Shown one piece after another: positions 58,575 through 64,000 of a stretch of DNA of 64,000 bases (within the stretch, counting starts at the first letter, position 1; the number at the start of each line of letters is the position of its first letter). The DNA comes from an uncultured Pantoea sp. (GTDB taxonomy: Bacteria > Pseudomonadota > Gammaproteobacteria > Enterobacterales > Enterobacteriaceae). The notes under the pieces were generated by a model. It ran no database searches, was not told the origin of the DNA, and worked only from the letters and a program-made list of their open reading frames with translations. The translations under genes and the position numbers were made by a program. The stretch covers positions 1 to 64,000 of the forward strand of contig CAJYKU010000010.1 in the NCBI GenBank assembly GCA_913775175.1, written 5' to 3'.

Positions 58575-59609
58575 ATGCAAACCCCCTGGGTCCGCCATGC
58601 TATCCACGAGATCAATGCTGATATTCAGCGCTCTGCCGATACGCATCTGATTCGCTTTACGCTGGATGATTTTCCCGGCATCCGGTTTTACCTTAAAGAT
58701 GAAAGCACACATCCCAGCGGAAGTCTGAAGCATCGTCTTGCTCGTTCACTATTTCTCTACGGGCTGGCTAATGGCTGGATAAAAGAGAATACGCCGATCA
58801 TTGAAGCCTCATCAGGCAGCACGGCCGTCTCTGAAGCCTATTTTGCCCGGCTGCTTGGCCTGCCGTTTATCGCTGTTATGCCTGCCAGCACAGCAAAACG
58901 CAAAATTGAGATGATTCGTTTTTATGGCGGTCAGTGCCATTTCGTAGCCGATCCCTGTCAGCTCTATACCGAGTCTGTCCGACTGGCACAGGAACTGAAC
59001 GGTCACTTTATGGATCAGTTCACCTATGCTGAGCGCGCTACCGACTGGCGCGGCAATAATAACATCGCAGAGAGCATTTTTCGCCAGATGGCGCATGAAC
59101 CCTTTCCGGTTCCGCATACCCTGATTATGAGTGCCGGTACCGGTGGTACATCTGCCACGCTGGGGCGCTATATACGCTATCAGGGCTATGATACCCGCCT
59201 GCTGGTGGTTGATCCGCAGCATTCAGTGTTTTTTGATTACTGGCACAGTCGCGATACTACGCTGCGCAGTACTCGCGGCAGCCTGATTGAAGGTATTGGT
59301 CGTCCACGCGTTGAGCCCTCGTTTATGCCTGATGTTATTGATGAAATGATCAAAGTGCCTGACGGCGCTACCCTCGCCGCGATGCTAAGGTTAGAGCAGA
59401 TTCTGGGGCGACGCCCGGGAGCCTCCACCGGCACTAACTTCTGGGGCATGATGCAGGTGGCAAAACGTATGCGCAGCAGTGGCATGCAGGGGTCTCTGGT
59501 CACCCTGCTCTGCGATAGCGGCGATCGTTATCCTGATACCTACTACAACCCTGCGTGGGTCGCTGAACATATTGGTGATTTTCAGCCCTGGCAACGCGAG
59601 TTGCAGTAA
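58575..59609 (+). CDS. ccdA: PLP-dependent cysteine synthase-family protein, probable cysteine desulfhydrase (CcdA-like)
   Basis: A 344-residue fold-type II PLP enzyme: Schiff-base Lys52 in HPSGSLKHRLA, a substrate loop SSGSTAVSEA and the PLP-phosphate loop AGTGGTSAT. It resembles cysteine synthase, but in Pantoea ananatis a protein of this type (CcdA), controlled by an Lrp-type regulator, degrades cysteine to sulfide, pyruvate and ammonia. I recall this from the literature and could not check it. The divergent decR supports it. AGGAGAG precedes the ATG. Confidence 0.75.
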   Translation: MQTPWVRHAIHEINADIQRSADTHLIRFTLDDFPGIRFYLKDESTHPSGSLKHRLARSLFLYGLANGWIKENTPIIEASSGSTAVSEAYFARLLGLPFIAVMPASTAKRKIEMIRFYGGQCHFVADPCQLYTESVRLAQELNGHFMDQFTYAERATDWRGNNNIAESIFRQMAHEPFPVPHTLIMSAGTGGTSATLGRYIRYQGYDTRLLVVDPQHSVFFDYWHSRDTTLRSTRGSLIEGIGRPRVEPSFMPDVIDEMIKVPDGATLAAMLRLEQILGRRPGASTGTNFWGMMQVAKRMRSSGMQGSLVTLLCDSGDRYPDTYYNPAWVAEHIGDFQPWQRELQ

Positions 59610-59642
59610 AAAGCCGATCTCAGGCCAGGTTTATCACTCAGC

Positions 59643-60464
59643 TTACTGCCCGGAAGAGTAGTCGGGATGAGGCGTACTCAGCCAGTGGTTGAGATAGCGG
59701 GACACCGCCTGGGTCTCACAATGCCCGATAACCGGTAAATGTGGCAGCGCAGCTTTCAGCTGATGCATGGCGTTGCCCATAATAAATCCCTGTCCTGCCT
59801 GCTCCAGCATCTCACGATCGTTCATCGCATCACCAAATGCCATGCACTCTGCCAGCGGCAGATCGAGATGCTGGCAGAGTCGCGCCAGCGCTGCTCCCTT
59901 GTTGCAGGCTGGCGGTAATACTTCAAGACAATCCCAGGCTGAGAAGCAGATATTGGCGCGTGCGCCGAGTGCCTGCTGCAACCTCTGCTGCAGCGTCAGC
60001 AATATCTCATGCGGCGCGATAAAACATATTTTGGTGATATCTCGTCCCGACATCTGCTGCAGATCGCACAACTGATACGCAAACCCGCTGATCGAATGCG
60101 CCTCCAGCGCGCCAGGCAGCGGCTTATCAGTGAACCAGCCCTGATCAGTAAACAGATGTATAGACGCTGAAGTCTGCCAGGGAGTACGCATCACCAACTC
60201 TGCAACCTCTTCCTGCAGGTCGCAGCCATAAAGAAGATTGCCCTGTGGATCGTGAATACGTGTGCCGTTGCCAGTTATCAGCCAGGCTGGCAGCGTAGTT
60301 TGCGCGCGTACCGCCTGCATATCCAGCAGATGACGGCCAGTGGCAAAAGTGAGGATCACATTACGCTGGTGCAGCGCATACAGACTCTCCAGCGTCTCTT
60401 TACCTAACTGATGGGTGGGCAGCAGCAGTGTGCCGTCCATATCAAATGCTGCAAGACGAGCCAT
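59643..60464 (-). CDS. cof: HMP-PP phosphatase Cof (HAD superfamily)
   Basis: A 273-residue HAD IIB phosphatase. The catalytic motif FDMDGTLL has Asp8 and Asp10. Motif II is FATGRHLLD, and the metal loop [12 protein letters not shown] gives motif IV. E. coli Cof hydrolyses 4-amino-2-methyl-5-hydroxymethylpyrimidine pyrophosphate and has broad HAD activity. The E. coli neighbour ybaE is absent; queC lies 190 bp to the right. Confidence 0.92.
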   Translation of the reverse strand: MARLAAFDMDGTLLLPTHQLGKETLESLYALHQRNVILTFATGRHLLDMQAVRAQTTLPAWLITGNGTRIHDPQGNLLYGCDLQEEVAELVMRTPWQTSASIHLFTDQGWFTDKPLPGALEAHSISGFAYQLCDLQQMSGRDITKICFIAPHEILLTLQQRLQQALGARANICFSAWDCLEVLPPACNKGAALARLCQHLDLPLAECMAFGDAMNDREMLEQAGQGFIMGNAMHQLKAALPHLPVIGHCETQAVSRYLNHWLSTPHPDYSSGQ

Positions 60465-60654
60465 GCGTATTCTCCTGTGGAGTGAAGGATCTTATCATCG
60501 CCTGGGAATGGCAGAACGAACAGTAAAGCATGCTTAAAAATTGCTTTCGCATTGATCACAGACATACTTCAGCTCTGCACGATCCTGCCTGCTCCCCTGT
60601 TCACTGCGGCGCTGGCAAAGTACCATAGCAGGATAAACCAGGAGAGTAGATCTG

Positions 60655-61350
60655 ATGAAACGCGCCGTTGTCGTTTTTAGTGGAGGACAAGACTCCACCA
60701 CCTGCCTGATTCAGGCACTACAGCAGTATGATGAAGTGCACTGCGTAACGTTTGATTATGGTCAGCGTCATCGTGAAGAGATTGATGTCGCAGCCGCGCT
60801 GGCACATAAACTTGGGGCGCGGGCGCATAAAGTGCTGGATGTTACCCTGCTCAATGAGCTGGCGGTGAGTAGCCTGACCCGTGATAACATCCCGGTGCCG
60901 GCCTTCAACCCTGACGCCAGCGGGTTACCCAGTACTTTTGTTCCCGGACGCAATATTCTGTTTCTGACGCTGGCCTCGATTTACGCTTATCAGGTCGAAG
61001 CTGAGGCGGTTATCACCGGTGTCTGTGAAACGGACTTTTCAGGTTATCCGGACTGCCGCGATGAGTTTGTAAAAGCGCTGAATCATGCAGTCAGTCTCGG
61101 CATGGCGCGCGAAGTACGTTTCGAAACGCCGCTGATGTGGCTTGATAAAGCAGAAACCTGGGCACTGGCTGACTACTGGCAGCAACTGCCGCTGGTTCGG
61201 GCTGAAACATTAACCTGCTACAACGGCATCAAGGGCGATGGCTGTGGTGAATGCGCCGCCTGTCATCTCCGCGCACGTGGACTGGCAGAGTACCAGGCCG
61301 GCGCATCAGCAATTATGGCCGCGATGAAGCAGAAAAGCGGCCTGGCGTAA
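60655..61350 (+). CDS. queC: 7-cyano-7-deazaguanine (preQ0) synthase
   Basis: A 231-residue PP-loop ATPase converting 7-carboxy-7-deazaguanine to preQ0, a step in queuosine synthesis. The PP-loop SGGQDSTTC is at residues 9-17 and the C-terminal zinc motif [19 protein letters not shown] holds four cysteines. GGAGAG precedes the ATG. Its 3' end is convergent with fadM. Confidence 0.97.
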   Translation: MKRAVVVFSGGQDSTTCLIQALQQYDEVHCVTFDYGQRHREEIDVAAALAHKLGARAHKVLDVTLLNELAVSSLTRDNIPVPAFNPDASGLPSTFVPGRNILFLTLASIYAYQVEAEAVITGVCETDFSGYPDCRDEFVKALNHAVSLGMAREVRFETPLMWLDKAETWALADYWQQLPLVRAETLTCYNGIKGDGCGECAACHLRARGLAEYQAGASAIMAAMKQKSGLA

Positions 61351-61386
61351 AACTGTTTACTTTTGTGGCGTCAGCGATGGCGCCGC

Positions 61387-61797
61387 TTATTCACTCTCTT
61401 CTGTCACCAGTGCGGAAAGACGCTCATGCAGCTCACCCTCCAGCGCCACTGCTTTTTGCGTATTTAAATCGATACAGACAAAGGTCAGAGCCGCATCAGC
61501 CACTGTGATACCATCGTTTGCTCGCAGAATACGTTGCGTGATGATCCCACTGCGTCCGTTTAGCTGCGTGACGCGGCTTTCAATGTTCAGCACATCGCCA
61601 AGTATTGCCGGAGAGCGATAGTTAATATTGATATTGACTACGACAAACGCCAGCCGCTGCTCCAGCAGCCAGTCAAAAGCATCCACCTCTTCCAGCCACT
61701 GCCAGCGCGCCTCCTCGAGAAATTCAAGATAGCGTGCATTATTCACATGCTGATAAACATCAAGATGATAGCCGCGCACTTTTATTGTTGTTTGCAT
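61387..61797 (-). CDS. fadM: Long-chain acyl-CoA thioesterase III
   Basis: A 136-residue single-hotdog thioesterase matching E. coli FadM/YbaW: the 4HBT motif YQHVNNARYLEFLEEAR is present with the catalytic acidic residue. It clears tightly bound 3,5-dienoyl-CoA during beta-oxidation in E. coli. The start MQTTIKVRGYHLDVYQHV follows AGGAG; the frame to 61827 has no site. Confidence 0.94.
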   Translation of the reverse strand: MQTTIKVRGYHLDVYQHVNNARYLEFLEEARWQWLEEVDAFDWLLEQRLAFVVVNININYRSPAILGDVLNIESRVTQLNGRSGIITQRILRANDGITVADAALTFVCIDLNTQKAVALEGELHERLSALVTEESE

Positions 61798-61898
61798 GAA
61801 AGCTCCTGAACAGGCTGTTAACGCCAACTGGTTTGACCTGTTGAGCGTAGCACAGCCTGTACGCCTGCTTTAGTTATCCTTCAGAGTCGCGAAGTGCT

Positions 61899-62342
<444 letters not shown>

Positions 62343-62361
62343 TTACCTGGTTTTGTGAGGC

Positions 62362-64000
62362 TTACTGGTTCTGTGCTGCAGCACCATACTTGATTTTGGC
62401 CTCTTTCCGCAGATTCTCCAGCAGCGCCTCAAACGCGATCTGCGCATTGTTTTGCGTGACGCCTTTGACCATCTCATCCACCTGATTTTGCGGCAGGCTA
62501 CCAGCAGAGACTTTATCCAGTGCAATCACTACCACATTGCCCTGCATATCTTCGCTGACGCCCCAGGAGGGTTTATTCTCTGCTGGCTGTGGCAGAGAAA
62601 ACGCCGCCTGCGCCACCGGATCCTGAGCATTACGATCAACCGTTTTGCTGCTGCTCAGCGTCAGACCCGCTGCCTTCAGCGATTCAGTTTTGCCCGCTTT
62701 CAGCTCAGCCAGCAGCTGATCAGCCTGCGTCTTCGCCTGCTGAACCGCTTTATTATGCTTGATAGCGTCGGCGATCTGCGGCTTGACCTGATCCAGCGGC
62801 TTAACGACTTCAGGCTTGTGTTCGCTGATACGCAGAACAAATGCCCGATCGCCATCAACGCTGATGATATCGGAGTTATTGCCCGGTGCGCCATTCTGAC
62901 CAACCAGCCCGCCGTTGAAAATCGCCTGCTTAACTGCATCAAAATCGAGATCGGCTGGCACGTTGTCGCGAGTGATCCAGCCAGTTTCGCTGACCTGCAG
63001 ACCAGAAGCCTGCGCCGCACCTGCCAGCGATTCGTTATCGTTGCTGGCTGCTTCGCTGACTTTCTGCTGCATCTTATAGAAAGCATCAAGCGCTTTTTCC
63101 TGCTTCACTTTGTCAGCGATTGCAGTTTGCACCTCTGCCAGCGGTTTCACCTGCTCTGGCTGAATATCATCCAGACGCGCAACCAGGAAACCCACTGATG
63201 ATTTAATCACGCCAGAGAGCTGGCCTTTTTGCGTAAGGTTGGCGTTTTTCAGCTCATCCGGGGTGGTTGCCGGCTCCAGCCAGCCCATATCGCCGCCTTT
63301 ACGGGCTGAGATAGGATCGATAGATTTGCTTTTTGCCAGGGTTGCAAAATCGTCCCCTTTCTTCAGCGCGTCCAGTACTGCCTGCGCATCTTCCTGGGTT
63401 TTAGTCTGGATAACGCTGTAGCGATTACGCTGTGGCTGTGAATAGTCCGCTTTATGTTGATCGTACCAGCTCTGAATATCGGCCGCGCTGACAGGCTGTT
63501 GCATCGCTGCGGCATCCATTTTGATATAGCTGACACGGAACTGTTCAGGTGCCATAAAGCTGCTCTGATGCTGCTGATAATACTGGCTAATCTCATCATC
63601 GCTGGCTGACTGCTTCGCCGCCAGCGTCGTGACGTCGATAGTCGCCTGGCGGATTTCACGCTGCTGCGAAACCAGATCGACCAGCTTTTTAGTTTCATCT
63701 TTCAGCATAAAATCGGTGTTAGCGATAGCGTTGATCAGCTGCTGATTGAGCAGCTGTTTACGCAGTGCTTCAGCATACTGGTCGGCGGTGAAACCCATGC
63801 TGCTAATCAGGCCGTTATATTTTGCGTTATCAAACTTACCATTGGTCTGAAACGCTTTCTGATTGAAGATCGCCTGTTTTACCTGCTCATCGCTGATGCC
63901 AAGATGCAGATCGCTGATGTACTGATCCAGCAGCGCCTGATCGACCAGCTGCGACAGCGCCTGCTGGCGCATCTGCTGGATATAACCTTCGTTGCTTGCC
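62362..64000 (-). CDS. ppiD: Peptidyl-prolyl isomerase / periplasmic chaperone PpiD, partial
   Basis: C-terminal 546 residues of a protein that in E. coli has 623; the frame is open to the right edge, where ASNEGYIQQ precedes MRQQALSQLVDQALLDQ. The parvulin domain is visible (PQRNRYSVIQTKTQEDAQAVLDALKKGDDF to SSVGFLVARLDDIQP), followed by a second parvulin-like region. The inner-membrane anchor lies outside the window. Periplasmic folding factor near the Sec translocon. Transcription is leftward. Confidence 0.95.
   Translation of the reverse strand, partial: ASNEGYIQQMRQQALSQLVDQALLDQYISDLHLGISDEQVKQAIFNQKAFQTNGKFDNAKYNGLISSMGFTADQYAEALRKQLLNQQLINAIANTDFMLKDETKKLVDLVSQQREIRQATIDVTTLAAKQSASDDEISQYYQQHQSSFMAPEQFRVSYIKMDAAAMQQPVSAADIQSWYDQHKADYSQPQRNRYSVIQTKTQEDAQAVLDALKKGDDFATLAKSKSIDPISARKGGDMGWLEPATTPDELKNANLTQKGQLSGVIKSSVGFLVARLDDIQPEQVKPLAEVQTAIADKVKQEKALDAFYKMQQKVSEAASNDNESLAGAAQASGLQVSETGWITRDNVPADLDFDAVKQAIFNGGLVGQNGAPGNNSDIISVDGDRAFVLRISEHKPEVVKPLDQVKPQIADAIKHNKAVQQAKTQADQLLAELKAGKTESLKAAGLTLSSSKTVDRNAQDPVAQAAFSLPQPAENKPSWGVSEDMQGNVVVIALDKVSAGSLPQNQVDEMVKGVTQNNAQIAFEALLENLRKEAKIKYGAAAQNQ

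Noticed and set aside
60465..60654. preQ1 riboswitch before queC
   Set aside because: The hairpins here do not show the conserved preQ1-I or -II loop sequences, and preQ1 riboswitches are not expected in this group.

Overview
The window is a 64 kb piece of an enterobacterial chromosome, most likely from the Erwiniaceae (Pantoea, Erwinia or a close relative). Almost every housekeeping gene reads as a close relative of its E. coli K-12 counterpart, and the order from folD to ppiD is the K-12 order in reverse. The K-12 neighbours mscK, aes, ybaE and maa are missing, and some genes K-12 lacks here are present: a cysteine desulfhydrase-like gene beside decR, a Zur-controlled zinc ABC transporter, and an unknown gene with its own LysR regulator. 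I identified the organism from gene content and order only.

Left end (1-3700): the one clearly accessory region. It has a 20-copy hexanucleotide repeat, a five-copy octamer repeat, about 0.9 kb without a convincing gene, a secreted M60 (enhancin-like) metallopeptidase with a chitin-binding tail, and the last 46 codons of a tyrosine integrase. The integrase remnant stops 15 bp from the CCA end of tRNA-Arg(UCU), argU, which is a classical integration site. This looks like the remains of an integrated island.

Core part 1 (3700-33100): DUF1198 gene, folD-ybcJ, a COG4637 ATPase, cysS, ppiB-lpxH, purE-purK under a PurR box, ybbP-ybbA divergent from tesA-ybbO, cnoX, qmcA-ybbJ, cueR/copA with a CueR operator, ybaP, ybaK, a LysR/PACE-efflux pair, ushA, ybaL, gsk, hemH and adk, then the unknown gene and its LysR neighbour.

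Core part 2 (33100-45600): htpG behind a sigma-32 promoter, then recR, ybaB and dnaX. dnaX keeps the complete programmed -1 frameshift signal (Shine-Dalgarno-like element, A AAA AAG, strong stem-loop). Next come apt, ybaN, priC, a GlsB-family gene, ybaM, and acrR/acrAB with the AcrR operator.

Zinc-starvation island (45600-48850): rpmE2-rpmJ2, which encode ribosomal proteins that need no zinc, lie tail-to-tail with a metal ABC transporter. Each unit has a Zur-type palindrome at its promoter. The transporter operon starts with an unannotated, roughly 34-codon ORF for a single-pass membrane peptide, whose stop overlaps the ATPase start. I consider this the best candidate for something undescribed.

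Right end (49500-64000): tomB-hha, 4.5S RNA, atl, ybaY, tesB, glnK-amtB behind a sigma-54 promoter and NtrC-type sites, decR-mdlA-mdlB, a ccdA-like gene, cof, queC, fadM, ybaV, and ppiD running off the edge.
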